Positions 35,011-52,783 of a DNA stretch of 64,000 nt are shown one piece after another. Each line of letters opens with the position of its first letter. Position 1 is the first letter of the stretch. The stretch is from Klebsiella electrica (GTDB lineage Bacteria; Pseudomonadota; Gammaproteobacteria; Enterobacterales; Enterobacteriaceae), in the NCBI RefSeq assembly GCF_006711645.1, contig NZ_CP041247.1, positions 1,178,001 through 1,242,000 on the forward strand. Direction: 5' to 3'. Under the pieces are notes generated by a model. That model did not search any database and was not told the DNA's origin. It was given only the letters and a program-made list of their open reading frames with translations. The position numbers were made by a program, and so were the translations under genes.

Positions 35011-35486
35011 TTAAAGAATGGGCCACGGTCGTCTCCTGGCATAACGGCATGGCGCAGGTGCACTGTGACGTTAAAGCCTCGTGCAGCAGCTGCGCCTCGC
35101 GCGCTGGCTGCGGCAGTCGGGTGCTCAACAAGCTGGGGCCGCAAACCAGTCACACGATCAGCGTTCCCAGCGAGCAGCCGCTGTCCGCCGGGCAAAAAGT
35201 CGAGCTGGGGATTGCTGAAAGCAGCCTGCTGGGCTCGGCGGTTTTGGTCTACATGGCGCCGCTGGTTGGGCTGTTTGTCATGGCGTCTGTTTTTCAGGCC
35301 CTGTTTGCAAATGATTTCGCTTCGCTGTGTGGCGCGCTACTCGGCGGCGTCGGTGGATTTCTGGTGGCGCGCGGGCTTTCGCCCGGATTAGCCGCCCGCC
35401 AGTCGTGGCAGCCCGTTATTATTAGCGTTGGCCTGCCGCCAGATTTGGTGCGCGTAGAGACACCCTCTTCAGAACCAGGCCAGTGA
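35007..35486 (+). CDS. rseC: RseC, SoxR-reducing system protein
   Basis: 159-residue inner-membrane protein, part of the RsxABCDGE-RseC system that keeps SoxR reduced. A cysteine cluster sits near the N-terminus (CDVKASCSSCASRAGCGS), followed by two membrane segments (about residues 74-98 and 104-122). Last gene of the rpoE operon. Its stop codon lies inside the terminator stem. Confidence 0.95.
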   Translation: MIKEWATVVSWHNGMAQVHCDVKASCSSCASRAGCGSRVLNKLGPQTSHTISVPSEQPLSAGQKVELGIAESSLLGSAVLVYMAPLVGLFVMASVFQALFANDFASLCGALLGGVGGFLVARGLSPGLAARQSWQPVIISVGLPPDLVRVETPSSEPGQ

Positions 35487-35507
35487 TTCCACTGGCCTTT
35501 ATTTTTG
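35477..35507 (+). terminator. Terminator of the rpoE-rseABC operon
   Basis: GGCCAGTG-ATTC-CACTGGCC followed by TTTATTTTT. The rseC stop codon forms part of the stem/loop. Confidence 0.85.
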
Positions 35508-35673
35508 ATTTATTACCCCCGCCAGAACACATCATTTGCTACGGTTCTGCTGCTGGTAAGAGCATTTCCTGGTTTCGCGGATGTAGTGTAGAATGCGGCG
35601 TTTTCGGATTAAAAAACGTCAGGCACAGAACAGTGGCCTCATGATACGCGTAAGGCATAATTAACTCTAACAT

Positions 35674-37473
<1,800 letters not shown>

Positions 37474-37489
37474 CCATTAAGGAGTTGGC

Positions 37490-38464
37490 ATGGCGAACAT
37501 GTTTGCCCTGATCCTGGTGATTGCAACCGTGATCACGGGGCTTTTGTGGTGCCTGGATAAATTTATCTTTGCACCAAAACGTCGTGAACGTCAGGCCGCT
37601 GCTCAGGCAGCGACCGGTGATAGCCTCGACAAGCAAACGCTGAAGAAAGTCGGCCCGAAACCGGGCTGGCTGGAAACGGCAGCCTCGGTATTTCCGGTGC
37701 TGGCGATCGTTCTGGTGGTGCGCTCATTTATTTATGAGCCGTTTCAAATTCCGTCCGGTTCGATGATGCCAACGCTGTTGATTGGCGATTTTATTCTGGT
37801 GGAGAAGTTTGCCTACGGCATTAAAGATCCTATCTACCAGAAAACGCTGATCGAAACCGGTCATCCGAAACGCGGCGATATCGTGGTGTTTAAATACCCG
37901 GAAGATCCGCGTCTGGACTACATTAAGCGTGCTGTTGGCCTGCCGGGCGATAAGATCACCTACGATCCGGTGGCAAAACAGGTCACCATCCAGCCGGGCT
38001 GCAGTTCCGGCCAGGCATGTGGTAACGCACTGCCGGTGACTTACTCCAACGTTGAGCCCAGCGATTTCGTCCAGACGTTCTCTCGTCAGAACGGCGGGGA
38101 AGCGACCAGCGGTTTCTGGCAGCTGCCGAAAGGCGAAAGCAAGGCGGACGGCATTCGTCTGACCGAGCGCAAAGAGACGCTGGGCGAGGTGACTCACCGC
38201 ATTCTGACCGTGCCGATTGCTCAGGATCAGGTTGGAATGTACTACCACCAGTCTGGCCTGCCGTTGGCCACCTGGATAGTGCCGCCGGGTCACTACTTCA
38301 TGATGGGTGATAACCGCGATAACAGCGCCGACAGCCGTTACTGGGGCTTTGTGCCAGAGGCCAACCTGGTGGGTAAAGCCACGGCCATCTGGATGAGCTT
38401 TGAAAAACAGGAAGGTGAATGGCCGACCGGCGTGCGTTTATCGCGTATCGGCAGCATTCATTAA
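37490..38464 (+). CDS. lepB: LepB, signal peptidase I
   Basis: Inner-membrane leader peptidase that cleaves signal peptides of exported proteins. 324 residues with two N-terminal membrane segments (about 4-22 and 62-78) and a periplasmic catalytic domain. The Ser-Lys dyad is visible: PSGSMMPT (Ser91) and YIKRAVGLPGDK (Lys146). The GDNRDNSADSRYWG box is intact. Preceded by AAGGAG. A hairpin at 38480-38508 (CACGCTGCC/GGCAGCGTG) follows it, with only a weak T run. Confidence 0.97.
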   Translation: MANMFALILVIATVITGLLWCLDKFIFAPKRRERQAAAQAATGDSLDKQTLKKVGPKPGWLETAASVFPVLAIVLVVRSFIYEPFQIPSGSMMPTLLIGDFILVEKFAYGIKDPIYQKTLIETGHPKRGDIVVFKYPEDPRLDYIKRAVGLPGDKITYDPVAKQVTIQPGCSSGQACGNALPVTYSNVEPSDFVQTFSRQNGGEATSGFWQLPKGESKADGIRLTERKETLGEVTHRILTVPIAQDQVGMYYHQSGLPLATWIVPPGHYFMMGDNRDNSADSRYWGFVPEANLVGKATAIWMSFEKQEGEWPTGVRLSRIGSIH

Positions 38465-38609
38465 TTTTCCTGCCTTATTCACGCTGCCGCTGCAATATTG
38501 GCAGCGTGAATTATTTAATATTTAAATCCCTTCAGACTAACGACATCTATTGTCGTTGCGTATAGAATATCCCCCCGAAGTTTTGGTTGTCTCTCGCAAG
38601 AGTGACACT

Positions 38610-38726
38610 GCACACGAAACCGCGTTGGTTGATTTTACTCTGAATAATTTGGGTTGCAGAAAGGCGGCAGGCAAGCGCACAGGCAATCTTAACAGGGACA
38701 GAGCTGCCCAGGTCGGTTTCGTGTGC
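38610..38726 (+). promoter_or_regulatory. Long leader hairpin of rnc (RNase III autoregulation)
   Basis: GCACACGAAACCG (38610-38622) is perfectly complementary to CGGTTTCGTGTGC (38714-38726), forming the base of a stem-loop of about 117 bases that ends 33 bases before the rnc start. In E. coli RNase III cuts its own leader duplex and so destabilises its mRNA; this structure sits at the same place. A 68-codon open frame through it is not a gene. Confidence 0.75.
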
Positions 38727-38756
38727 TGCATTTTTGACGCATTCATTTATTGGTAA

Positions 38757-40342
<1,586 letters not shown>

Positions 40343-40344
40343 GT

Positions 40345-40470
40345 TTGATACGCCATGGCTTTCGCGGCGCAGACAGGCGGCAAGACCGTGAGTCCCCGGG
40401 AGCTTACATTAGTAAGTGACTGGGGTGAAAGAGTGCGGCCAACGCACCTGCAACCTGAAAGACGACGAGT
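40345..40470 (+). repeat. ERIC element between era and recO
   Basis: About 126 bases between the era stop and recO. The middle contains the diagnostic ERIC palindrome: CCCCGGGAGCTTACATTAG followed by TAAGTGACTGGGG (about 40395-40427), with flanking ERIC-type sequence GGCCAACGCACCTGCAACCTG. The length is near the standard 127 bp of ERIC. It is transcribed within rnc-era-recO, and its right end (GACGACGAGT) supplies the sequence directly before the recO start. Confidence 0.85.
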
Positions 40471-40473
40471 ATG

Positions 40474-41217
40474 ATGGAAGGCTGGCAGCGCGCTTTCGTT
40501 CTGCATAGTCGTCCCTGGAGCGAAACCAGCCTGATGCTGGACGTCTTCACGGAAGAGTCGGGTCGCGTGCGCCTGGTAGCAAAAGGCGCACGTTCCAGAC
40601 GCTCCAACCTCAAAGGCGCCCTCCAGCCTTTTACCCCCTTACTCCTGCGCTTTGGCGGCCGTGGCGAAGTGAAAACGCTACGCAGCGCCGAAGCCGTTTC
40701 ATTGGCGCTTCCGCTCAGCGGCATCACGCTTTACAGCGGTCTGTATGTCAATGAGCTGCTTTCCCGCGTGCTCGAACATGAAACGCGCTTCTCCGAACTC
40801 TTTTTCGATTACCTGCACTGTCTGCAGGCGCTGGCTGGCGCAAGCGGTACGCCGGAGCCGGCATTGCGCCGTTTTGAACTGGCGCTGCTGGGGCATCTGG
40901 GCTATGGCGTCGATTTCCTCCACTGTGCCGGCAGCGGCGAAGCGGTGGATGACACCATGACCTATCGCTACCGTGAAGAAAAAGGCTTTATCGCCAGCGT
41001 GGTTATTGATAACAACACCTTTACCGGGCACCATCTGAAGGCGCTGGCTAACCGTGAGTTCCCGGATAGCGATGCGCTACGTGCCGCAAAGCGCTTTACC
41101 CGTATCGCCCTGAAACCCTATCTTGGCGGTAAACCGCTGAAGAGCCGGGAGCTGTTTCGCCAGTTTATGCCCGCCCTCGCGGCGCGAGCAGCAGATAAAA
41201 CGAATAACGATCAATGA
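40474..41217 (+). CDS. recO: RecO, recombination mediator
   Basis: RecFOR-pathway protein that loads RecA on SSB-coated gaps and anneals strands. 247 residues: N-terminal OB fold ([19 protein letters not shown]) and a helical C-terminal domain. Two ATGs are adjacent (40471 and 40474); the second gives the E. coli N-terminus. The ribosome-binding site is poor (ACGACGAG) and lies at the end of the ERIC element, so translation may differ from species without it. The stop overlaps the region just before pdxJ. Confidence 0.95.
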   Translation: MEGWQRAFVLHSRPWSETSLMLDVFTEESGRVRLVAKGARSRRSNLKGALQPFTPLLLRFGGRGEVKTLRSAEAVSLALPLSGITLYSGLYVNELLSRVLEHETRFSELFFDYLHCLQALAGASGTPEPALRRFELALLGHLGYGVDFLHCAGSGEAVDDTMTYRYREEKGFIASVVIDNNTFTGHHLKALANREFPDSDALRAAKRFTRIALKPYLGGKPLKSRELFRQFMPALAARAADKTNNDQ

Positions 41218-41225
41218 GGATTGTC

Positions 41226-41957
41226 ATGGCTGAATTACTGTTAGGGGTCAATATTGACCATATTGCGACACTGCGTAACGCTCGCGGCACGGCCTATCCG
41301 GATCCGGTACAGGCGGCCTTTATCGCCGAACAGGCTGGCGCCGACGGAATTACCGTGCACCTGCGCGAAGACCGCCGTCACATTACCGACCGCGATGTCC
41401 GCATTCTGCGCCAGACGCTGGATACCCGAATGAACCTGGAGATGGCGGTCACCGAAGAGATGCTGACCATCGCCTGTGAGACCAAACCGCATTTCTGCTG
41501 CCTGGTTCCGGAAAAACGTCAGGAAGTGACGACGGAAGGCGGCCTGGATGTGGCCGGTCAGCGCGACAAAATGCGCGATGCCTGCACGCGTCTTGCCGAT
41601 GCCGGTATTCTGGTCTCGCTGTTCATCGATGCCGATGCCGCGCAAATTAAAGCTGCGGCGGACGTCGGCGCGCCGTATATCGAAATCCATACCGGTTGCT
41701 ATGCGGACGCCGAAACCGACGCACAGCAGGCAAAAGAGCTTGAGCGTATCGCGACGGCGGCCGCCTATGCCGCGAGCCTTGGCCTCAAGGTTAACGCCGG
41801 TCACGGCCTGACCTACCATAACGTGCAGGCGATTGCCCGCATTCCGCAGATGCATGAGCTGAACATTGGTCATGCGATCATCGGTCGGGCGGTGATGAGC
41901 GGCCTGAAAGAGGCGGTTGCCGAAATGAAACGCCTGATGCGGGAAGCTCGCGCGTAA
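41226..41957 (+). CDS. pdxJ: PdxJ, pyridoxine 5'-phosphate synthase
   Basis: TIM-barrel enzyme that joins 1-deoxyxylulose 5-phosphate and 3-amino-2-oxopropyl phosphate to form pyridoxine phosphate. 243 residues from 41226 ([20 protein letters not shown]). Active-site segments [18 protein letters not shown] and [10 protein letters not shown] are intact. An ATG at 41214 overlaps the recO stop but the GAGGA ribosome-binding site favours 41226. The stop shares one base with acpS. Confidence 0.96.
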   Translation: MAELLLGVNIDHIATLRNARGTAYPDPVQAAFIAEQAGADGITVHLREDRRHITDRDVRILRQTLDTRMNLEMAVTEEMLTIACETKPHFCCLVPEKRQEVTTEGGLDVAGQRDKMRDACTRLADAGILVSLFIDADAAQIKAAADVGAPYIEIHTGCYADAETDAQQAKELERIATAAAYAASLGLKVNAGHGLTYHNVQAIARIPQMHELNIGHAIIGRAVMSGLKEAVAEMKRLMREARA

Positions 41958-42337
41958 TGGCTATTCTGGGGCTGGGCACCGATATTGTTGAAATTGCCCG
42001 TATTGAAGCGGTGATCGCCCGCAGCGGCGATCGTCTCGCCCGGCGCGTGCTCAGCGACAACGAGTGGGCGATATGGGCGCAGCACCAGCAGCCGGTGCGT
42101 TTTCTGGCAAAGCGTTTTGCGGTGAAAGAGGCGGCGGCGAAAGCCCTCGGAACCGGTATCCGTAACGGTCTGGCTTTTAATCAGTTCGAAGTTTACAACG
42201 ACGAACTGGGCAAACCTAAGCTACGTTTATGGGGCGAGGCGAAGAGTCTGGCGGAACGTCTGGGCGTCAGAAGCATTCACGTGACGCTGGCCGATGAGCG
42301 CCATTACGCTTGTGCCACGGTTATCGTAGAGAGTTAG
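41957..42337 (+). CDS. acpS: AcpS, holo-[acyl-carrier-protein] synthase
   Basis: Transfers 4'-phosphopantetheine from CoA to apo-ACP. 126 residues; the metal-binding [11 protein letters not shown] and [14 protein letters not shown] motifs are intact. Translationally coupled to pdxJ by a one-base overlap (TAATG). Last gene of the rnc-era-recO-pdxJ-acpS run; yfhL converges 18 bp beyond. Confidence 0.96.
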   Translation: MAILGLGTDIVEIARIEAVIARSGDRLARRVLSDNEWAIWAQHQQPVRFLAKRFAVKEAAAKALGTGIRNGLAFNQFEVYNDELGKPKLRLWGEAKSLAERLGVRSIHVTLADERHYACATVIVES

Positions 42338-42355
42338 CGCCCGCAGCCCGCGGTA

Positions 42356-43521
<1,166 letters not shown>

Positions 43522-43739
43522 CGGTTTTCCTCAGGACAACCTTCGCCCTCTGCTGAAAGAATTTTGTATTCGATTATAAGAGGATTGCGGCGAATTAAAA
43601 ATTCTACCGCTGAGATTTATTCACGGCAGAGGAATTGCCTCAACCCAGGCTTAACATCGGCGGATGTTTTCTCTGTTCATGGCGCAAGACTGTTAAGCTA
43701 GCGCTATCAGAGACAACATTGGATAAAAAGAGGTCAGGT

Positions 43740-46551
<2,812 letters not shown>

Positions 46552-46634
46552 TTTGCTTAAGAATGCGTCAGTTGGCAACTTATTCGCGAGGGAGGTCACA
46601 TTAATTGATAAACCAGGGGAATGATTTTATTTCC

Positions 46635-46673
46635 ACGCAAACGGTTTCGTCGAGGCTCAGGATTCACTATAAT
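46635..46673 (+). promoter_or_regulatory. purL promoter with PurR operator
   Basis: ACGCAAACGGTTTCGT at 46635-46650 fits the PurR box (ACGCAAACGTTTTCGT) with one mismatch. A TATAAT -10 lies at 46668-46673 and the -35 (TTTCGT, 46645-46650, 17 bp spacer) is inside the operator, so PurR-hypoxanthine would block RNA polymerase. Confidence 0.85.
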
Positions 46674-46725
46674 GGCGCCCGTTTCCCCCCTGGCTCATAT
46701 TGAAAGCTGCGAAGACGAGAGACTT

Positions 46726-49700
46726 ATGATGGAAATTTTGCGTGGTTCACCTGCACTGTCGGCATTTCGTGTTAATAAACTGCTGGCACGTTTCCAGGCG
46801 GCCAACCTGCCGGTTAGCACAATATATGCAGAGTATGTTCATTTTGCCGAACTGAACGCGCCGTTAAGCGGTGATGAGCGTGAGAGTCTGGCACGACTGC
46901 TCAAGTATGGCCCAAGTTTAAACAGCCATACCCCAACCGGTAAATTACTGCTCGTCACCCCCCGCCCTGGCACCATCTCCCCCTGGTCTTCTAAAGCTAC
47001 CGATATTGCCCATAACTGCGGTCTGTCGCAGGTTGTGCGCCTTGAGCGCGGTGTAGCGTACTATGTGGAAGCCAGTACGCTGAGCGAAGCGCAATGGGCT
47101 GCGGTCGCGAGTGAACTTCACGACCGGATGATGGAAAGCGTCTTTGACACGCTGGAAGAGGGAGAAAAGCTGTTCGCTCAGCATCAACCGACGCCGGTGA
47201 CCAGCGTCGATCTGCTGGGGCAGGGACGTCAGGCGCTGATTGACGCCAACCTCCGTCTGGGGCTGGCGCTGGCGGAAGACGAAATCGACTACCTGCAGGA
47301 GGCGTTCAACAAGCTTGGCCGCAACCCGAACGACATCGAACTGTATATGTTTGCGCAGGCGAACTCCGAACACTGCCGCCACAAGATTTTTAACGCCGAC
47401 TGGATCATTGATGGCGAACAGCAGCCGAAGTCGCTGTTCAAGATGATCAAAAACACCTTCGAAAAGACGCCGGATTACGTCCTGTCCGCCTATAAAGACA
47501 ACGCCGCGGTCATGGAAGGTTCTCAGGTCGGGCGCTTCTTCGCCGATCGCGAAAAAGGCCGCTATAACTACCATCAGGAAGACGCCCATATCCTGATGAA
47601 AGTGGAAACGCACAACCACCCGACGGCCATCTCTCCATGGCCGGGCGCGGCGACCGGCTCCGGCGGCGAAATCCGCGATGAAGGGGCAACCGGTCGCGGA
47701 GCGAAACCGAAAGCCGGCCTGGTCGGTTTCTCGGTCTCTAACCTGCGGATCCCTGGCTTTGAACAGCCGTGGGAAGAAGATTTCGGCAAGCCGGAGCGTA
47801 TTGTAACCGCTCTGGATATCATGACCGACGGCCCGCTGGGCGGCGCGGCGTTTAACAACGAATTTGGTCGCCCGGCGCTGAACGGCTACTTCCGTACCTA
47901 TGAAGAAAAGGTGACCAGCCACAACGGCGAAGAGCTGCGCGGTTACCACAAACCGATCATGCTGGCGGGCGGTATTGGTAACATCCGCGGCGAGCATGTG
48001 CAGAAAGGCGAAATTAGCGTCGGGGCGAAACTGATTGTCCTTGGCGGCCCGGCGATGAATATCGGCCTGGGCGGCGGGGCAGCCTCTTCAATGGCATCCG
48101 GCCAGTCCGACGCGGATCTTGATTTTGCCTCCGTACAGCGCGATAACCCGGAAATGGAACGCCGTTGCCAGGAAGTGATCGACCGCTGCTGGCAGTTGGG
48201 CGATGCGAACCCGATTCTGTTTATCCACGACGTTGGCGCGGGCGGTCTGTCTAATGCCATGCCGGAACTGGTCAGCGACGGCGGGCGCGGCGGTAAATTC
48301 CAGCTGCGCGATATCCTGAGCGATGAGCCGGGGATGAGCCCGCTGGAGATCTGGTGTAACGAATCCCAGGAGCGCTATGTGCTGGCGGTCGCGCCGGAAC
48401 AGCTGCCGCTGTTTGATGAGCTGTGCCGCCGCGAGCGTGCGCCGTACGCGGTGATCGGGGAAGCCACCGAAGAACTGCATCTCAACATGGGCGATGCTCA
48501 CTTCAACGACCAGCCGATCGACCTGCCGCTGGATGTGCTGCTGGGTAAAACGCCGAAAATGACCCGCGATGTGCAGACCCTGAAAGTGAAAGGTGATGCG
48601 CTGGATCGCCAGGATATCACTCTCGCCGACGCGGTGAATCGCGTGCTGCATTTGCCGGCGGTTGCCGAGAAAACCTTCCTTGTCACCATCGGCGACCGCA
48701 CCGTCACCGGGATGGTGGCGCGCGATCAGATGGTCGGTCCCTGGCAGATTCCGGTAGCGAACTGTGCGGTAACTACCGCCAGCCTCGATAGCTACTACGG
48801 TGAAGCGATGGCAATTGGTGAACGTGCGCCGGTCGCGCTGTTGGACTTTGCCGCCTCTGCTCGTCTGGCCGTCGGTGAAGCGCTGACCAACGTCGCGGCA
48901 ACGCAAATTGGCGCGTTGAATCGCGTGAAGCTTTCTGCAAACTGGATGGCCGCAGCGGGTCACCCGGGTGAAGATGCCGGTCTGTATGAAGCGGTAAAAG
49001 CGGTTGGCGAAGAGCTGTGTCCGGCTCTGGGCCTGACCATTCCGGTGGGTAAAGACTCGATGTCGATGAAAACCCGCTGGCAGGAAGGCAGCGAACCGCG
49101 CGAGATGACTTCGCCGCTGTCGCTGGTGATTTCCGCCTTTGCCCGCGTGGAAGATGTGCGCCATACCGTGACGCCGCAGCTTTCCACGGAAGATAACGCC
49201 CTGCTGCTGATTGATTTAGGCAAGGGTCGTAACGCGCTCGGCGCCACCGCGCTGGCGCAGGTTTACCGTCAGCTGGGCGATGTTCCGGCCGACGTACGCG
49301 ATGTCGCGCAGCTGAAAGGCTTCTGGGATGCGATGCAGGCGCTGGTGGCCGATCGTAAGCTGCTGGCTTACCACGACCGCTCTGATGGCGGCCTGCTGGT
49401 AACCCTGGCTGAGATGGCCTTTACCGGCCACTGCGGCCTGACGGCAGATATCGCCGCGCTGGGCGACGATCGTCTGGCGGCGCTGTTTAACGAAGAGCTG
49501 GGCGCGGTTATCCAGGTACGTGCCGCGGATCGCGAAGCGGTTGAAGCGCTGCTGGCCTCTCACGGCCTGGCGGACTGTGTCCACTATCTGGGCCAGGCGA
49601 CGGCAGGTGACCGCTTTGTCATCACCGCCGAAGGTCATCCGGTGTTCAGCGAAAGCCGTACCACGCTGCGTATCTGGTGGGCAGAAACCACCTGGCAGAT

Positions 49701-50613
49701 GCAGCGTCTGCGCGACAACCCGGAGTGCGCCGATAGCGAGCACGAAGCGAAACGCCGTGAAGACGATCCGGGCCTGAACGTGAAGCTCTCCTTCGATATC
49801 AATGAAGACATTGCCGCACCGTACATCGCCACTGGCGCGCGTCCGAAGGTCGCGGTACTGCGTGAGCAGGGCGTTAACTCCCACGTTGAGATGGCGGCAG
49901 CCTTCCACCGCGCGGGCTTCGATGCGATCGACGTGCACATGAGCGACCTGCTGGCGGGACGTACCGGACTAGCTGATTTCCAGGCGCTGGTAGCCTGTGG
50001 CGGCTTCTCCTATGGCGACGTGCTGGGAGCGGGCGAAGGCTGGGCGAAATCGATTCTGTTTAACGAGCGCGTGCGCGATGAGTTTGCCACCTTCTTCCAC
50101 CGTCCGCAGACGCTGGCGCTGGGCGTGTGTAACGGTTGTCAGATGATGTCCAATCTGCGTGAGCTGATCCCGGGAAGCGACCTGTGGCCGCGCTTTGTGC
50201 GTAACTATTCCGACCGTTTTGAAGCGCGCTTCAGCCTGGTCGAAGTGACGCAAAGCCCGTCTCTGCTGCTGCAGGGCATGGCCGGTTCAATGATGCCGAT
50301 TGCCGTTTCTCACGGTGAAGGGCAGGTGGAAGTGCGTGACAGCGCGCATCTGGCTCAGCTGGAGAGCAAAGGTCTGGTGGCACTGCGCTTTGTCGATAAC
50401 TTCGGTAAGGTGACGGAGAGCTATCCGGCTAACCCGAACGGTTCACCGAACGGTATCACCGCCGTGACCAGCGAAAGCGGCCGCGCGACGATCATGATGC
50501 CGCATCCGGAACGTGTATTCCGCACGGTGGCGAACTCCTGGCACCCGGAAAACTGGGGCGAGGATAGCCCGTGGATGCGCATCTTCCGCAACGCGCGTAA
50601 ACAGCTGGGTTAA
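46726..50613 (+). CDS. purL: PurL, phosphoribosylformylglycinamidine synthase
   Basis: Large single-chain FGAM synthase of purine synthesis: converts FGAR, ATP and glutamine to FGAM. 1295 residues as in E. coli: N-terminal PurS-like domain, FGAM synthase halves ([20 protein letters not shown] and [14 protein letters not shown]), and a C-terminal class I glutamine amidotransferase (about 1040-1295) with the nucleophile in [13 protein letters not shown]. Start at 46726 ([11 protein letters not shown]); an ATG at 46729 follows at once. Regulated by the PurR box upstream. Confidence 0.98.
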   Translation: MMEILRGSPALSAFRVNKLLARFQAANLPVSTIYAEYVHFAELNAPLSGDERESLARLLKYGPSLNSHTPTGKLLLVTPRPGTISPWSSKATDIAHNCGLSQVVRLERGVAYYVEASTLSEAQWAAVASELHDRMMESVFDTLEEGEKLFAQHQPTPVTSVDLLGQGRQALIDANLRLGLALAEDEIDYLQEAFNKLGRNPNDIELYMFAQANSEHCRHKIFNADWIIDGEQQPKSLFKMIKNTFEKTPDYVLSAYKDNAAVMEGSQVGRFFADREKGRYNYHQEDAHILMKVETHNHPTAISPWPGAATGSGGEIRDEGATGRGAKPKAGLVGFSVSNLRIPGFEQPWEEDFGKPERIVTALDIMTDGPLGGAAFNNEFGRPALNGYFRTYEEKVTSHNGEELRGYHKPIMLAGGIGNIRGEHVQKGEISVGAKLIVLGGPAMNIGLGGGAASSMASGQSDADLDFASVQRDNPEMERRCQEVIDRCWQLGDANPILFIHDVGAGGLSNAMPELVSDGGRGGKFQLRDILSDEPGMSPLEIWCNESQERYVLAVAPEQLPLFDELCRRERAPYAVIGEATEELHLNMGDAHFNDQPIDLPLDVLLGKTPKMTRDVQTLKVKGDALDRQDITLADAVNRVLHLPAVAEKTFLVTIGDRTVTGMVARDQMVGPWQIPVANCAVTTASLDSYYGEAMAIGERAPVALLDFAASARLAVGEALTNVAATQIGALNRVKLSANWMAAAGHPGEDAGLYEAVKAVGEELCPALGLTIPVGKDSMSMKTRWQEGSEPREMTSPLSLVISAFARVEDVRHTVTPQLSTEDNALLLIDLGKGRNALGATALAQVYRQLGDVPADVRDVAQLKGFWDAMQALVADRKLLAYHDRSDGGLLVTLAEMAFTGHCGLTADIAALGDDRLAALFNEELGAVIQVRAADREAVEALLASHGLADCVHYLGQATAGDRFVITAEGHPVFSESRTTLRIWWAETTWQMQRLRDNPECADSEHEAKRREDDPGLNVKLSFDINEDIAAPYIATGARPKVAVLREQGVNSHVEMAAAFHRAGFDAIDVHMSDLLAGRTGLADFQALVACGGFSYGDVLGAGEGWAKSILFNERVRDEFATFFHRPQTLALGVCNGCQMMSNLRELIPGSDLWPRFVRNYSDRFEARFSLVEVTQSPSLLLQGMAGSMMPIAVSHGEGQVEVRDSAHLAQLESKGLVALRFVDNFGKVTESYPANPNGSPNGITAVTSESGRATIMMPHPERVFRTVANSWHPENWGEDSPWMRIFRNARKQLG

Positions 50614-50676
50614 TCCGGCGAGTTGTACAGGATCTGCCGCGTTCGCGTAGCCTGTCAGGCTGAACCGTAATGTATC

Positions 50677-50707
50677 AGGCCCCCGACGTTGAGCGGGGGC
50701 TTTTTCA
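50677..50707 (+). terminator. purL terminator
   Basis: GCCCCCGACGTTGAGCGGGGGC stem-loop followed by TTTTT. Confidence 0.88.
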
Positions 50708-50731
50708 TTTGTGACGGCGGTCGCCTGAGGG

Positions 50732-50845
50732 TGTCGGGAATTACCGACAAACGCCGGTGTGAGATGTCTCCAAATGGAGACATTTAACTCATTGATTTTT
50801 AATGGGGTGAGAAAACATGGCGCTATGTGTTGCTAAACGGCGACA
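50732..50845 (+). promoter_or_regulatory. Three GlrR-type activator sites upstream of glmY
   Basis: TGTC-N10-GACA palindromes occur at 50732-50749 and 50765-50782, and a variant TGTT-N10-GACA at 50828-50845. They lie 115-230 bp before the sigma54 promoter of glmY, as expected for enhancer sites of the response regulator GlrR encoded just downstream. The AT-rich stretch 50880-50930 between them and the promoter could bind IHF. Confidence 0.75.
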
Positions 50846-50934
50846 GTGTGGTTAAAAAAACACCGTGACGGAAATGCGCGTCAAATACTATAAATCCATT
50901 ATATTTCATTGTGTTAATAATTTATTTTGCGATG

Positions 50935-50950
50935 TGGCATAGTTAATGCA
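50935..50950 (+). promoter_or_regulatory. Sigma54 promoter of glmY
   Basis: TGGCAT at 50935-50940 and TGCA at 50947-50950, with GG and GC separated by the required 10 bases. The start would be near 50961, matching the conserved 5' end of GlmY. Confidence 0.85.
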
Positions 50951-50961
50951 TAATAACAGGC

Positions 50962-51149
50962 AGTGGCTCATTCACCTTCTTATGTCAGCCCCTTCGGGAC
51001 GCGCTACATAAACTTCGAATGACGCACAACAAGGTGCCTGCCGTCCAGCTTCTGATAACAGCTTTGCTTTATCAACCATCGGGCGAAACGTCGAGTTAGG
51101 CACCGCCTTATTCCATAACAAAGCCAGGCCGATGCCTGGCTTTGTTTTA
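50962..51149 (+). ncRNA. glmY: GlmY small regulatory RNA
   Basis: Hfq-independent small RNA that sequesters the adaptor RapZ and so protects the homologous sRNA GlmZ, raising glmS (glucosamine-6-phosphate synthase) expression. It begins AGTGGCTCATTCACC and contains the conserved CCCCTTCGGGACG hairpin and the long stem formed by GGTGCCT (51030s) and AGGCACC (51100). It ends at an intrinsic terminator (AACAAAGCCAGGC-CGAT-GCCTGGCTTTGTT, 51117-51147). It sits between purL and glrK, exactly as in E. coli. The terminator loop sequence differs from that of E. coli. Confidence 0.92.
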
Positions 51150-51328
51150 TTCGCGGCGTGACAATTTACCGATTCTCAGGCCGACATGCTTGCCATATCG
51201 CCGCGGTTATTGCAGCGCCACGGGATGCTCTTACCCGTCGTCTGGGCTATTTTTCGCCTTTCGCGCAACAGAAAGGTCGATTGCTCCTGTTACTCTCCGG
51301 CGTCCTCAGTTAGCATCGTGATGAGCTA

Positions 51329-52783
51329 ATGATTGAGACCCTATCCTTGAAGCGAATCTCTCTTTTCCCCCGTTCGTTGCGTCAGCTGGTCACGCTCTCG
51401 TTTGTGTTGATTCTGCTGCCGCTGCTGGTTCTGGCCTGGCAGGCGTGGCAGAGCCTGAATGCGCTGAGCGCGCAGGCCGCGCATATTAACCGCACGACGC
51501 TTGTCGATGCCCGGCGCAGCGAGGCGATGGTAAACGCGTCGCTGGAAATGGAACGTAGCTACCGGCAGTACTGCGTACTGGACGATCCGACGCTGGCGAA
51601 GGTCTATCAAAATCAGCGTAAACGCTACAGCGAGATGCTTGACGCTCATGCCGGGGTGTTGCCGGACGAAAAAATCTGGCAGGCGCTGAGCCAGCAATTG
51701 AACGACCTTGCGCTGCTCAGGTGCAAAAACAGCAGCCCGGATGCGCAATCGGGAGCCAGCCTTGAAGCCTTTGCCGCCGCCAACAGCGAGATGGTTCAGG
51801 CTACCCGAACGGTGGTTTATTCACGCGGACAACAGCTCCAGCAGGAAATTGCCGAACGCGGGCAGTTTTTTGGCTGGCAGGCGCTGGTTCTTTTTCTGCT
51901 GAGCCTGGCGCTGGTTCTGCTGTTTACCCGGATGATTATCGGCCCGGTAAAAGGGATCGAGAAAATGATTAACCGACTGGGCGAGGGGAAGTCGCTGGAT
52001 AACGCGGCGCTGTTTACCGGCCCGCGCGAACTGCGTTCCGTCGGTGAGCGCATCATCTGGCTGAGCGAGCGTCTGGCCTGGCTTGAATCGCAGCGCCATC
52101 AGTTTTTACGCCACCTTTCACACGAGCTGAAAACGCCGCTCGCCAGCATGCGGGAAGGTACCGAGCTGCTGGCCGACCGCGTGGCCGGACCGTTGACCAC
52201 GGAACAGCAGGAGATCGTCGAAATTCTCGATAGCAGTAGCCGCAATCTACAAAAACTGATTGAGCAGCTGCTGGACTACAATCGTAAACAGGCCGATGGC
52301 CCGGTCCCGCGTGAAATCGTTGATATTGCTGAACTGGTTGATAATGTTGTGGCCGCTCACAGCTTGCCCGCGCGCGCAAAAATGATGCATACCGCGATTC
52401 AGCTGGCGGAGCGTACCTGCCTGGCAGAACCGGCGCTATTAATCAGCGTGATAGATAATCTCTATTCCAATGCGGTGCACTATGGGGCTGAATCCGGTAA
52501 CATTCGTATTCATAGCTACCGGCACGGCGAGCAGGTTCGCATCGACGTGATCAACAGCGGCGAACCGATCCCGCAGGCGGAAAAAAATATGATTTTCGAG
52601 CCTTTTTATCAGGGAAGCCATCAGCGTAAAGGGGCGGTAAAAGGCAGCGGTCTGGGGCTGAGTATTGCCCGGGACTGCGTCCGACAAATGCAGGGTGAGC
52701 TTAGCCTGGAAGAGAGTCAACCCGGGCTTATCTGTTTTCGCATAACGCTACCCGCCGCTGAGCCGGGAAAAACCAACACATGA
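51329..52783 (+). CDS. glrK: GlrK (QseE), sensor histidine kinase
   Basis: Inner-membrane kinase of the GlrKR system that controls glmY in response to envelope signals. 484 residues from ATG 51329: membrane segments at about 18-40 and 183-205 around a periplasmic sensor domain, HAMP, the phosphoacceptor in RHLSHELKTPLA (His265), and HATPase boxes NLYSNAVHYGAE and GSGLGLSIARDC. A TTG at 51347 would give the shorter family-type start; I cannot decide. Overlaps glrG by 4 bp. Confidence 0.93.
   Translation: MIETLSLKRISLFPRSLRQLVTLSFVLILLPLLVLAWQAWQSLNALSAQAAHINRTTLVDARRSEAMVNASLEMERSYRQYCVLDDPTLAKVYQNQRKRYSEMLDAHAGVLPDEKIWQALSQQLNDLALLRCKNSSPDAQSGASLEAFAAANSEMVQATRTVVYSRGQQLQQEIAERGQFFGWQALVLFLLSLALVLLFTRMIIGPVKGIEKMINRLGEGKSLDNAALFTGPRELRSVGERIIWLSERLAWLESQRHQFLRHLSHELKTPLASMREGTELLADRVAGPLTTEQQEIVEILDSSSRNLQKLIEQLLDYNRKQADGPVPREIVDIAELVDNVVAAHSLPARAKMMHTAIQLAERTCLAEPALLISVIDNLYSNAVHYGAESGNIRIHSYRHGEQVRIDVINSGEPIPQAEKNMIFEPFYQGSHQRKGAVKGSGLGLSIARDCVRQMQGELSLEESQPGLICFRITLPAAEPGKTNT

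Noticed and set aside
38550..38756. 68-codon open frame before rnc
   Set aside because: It spans the rnc leader hairpin; no ribosome-binding site or family match was seen.
46945..47997. 350-codon open frame antisense to purL (and a similar 358-codon frame at 48088-49164)
   Set aside because: Both are opposite the highly conserved purL; long antisense frames are common in GC-rich genes with strong codon bias.
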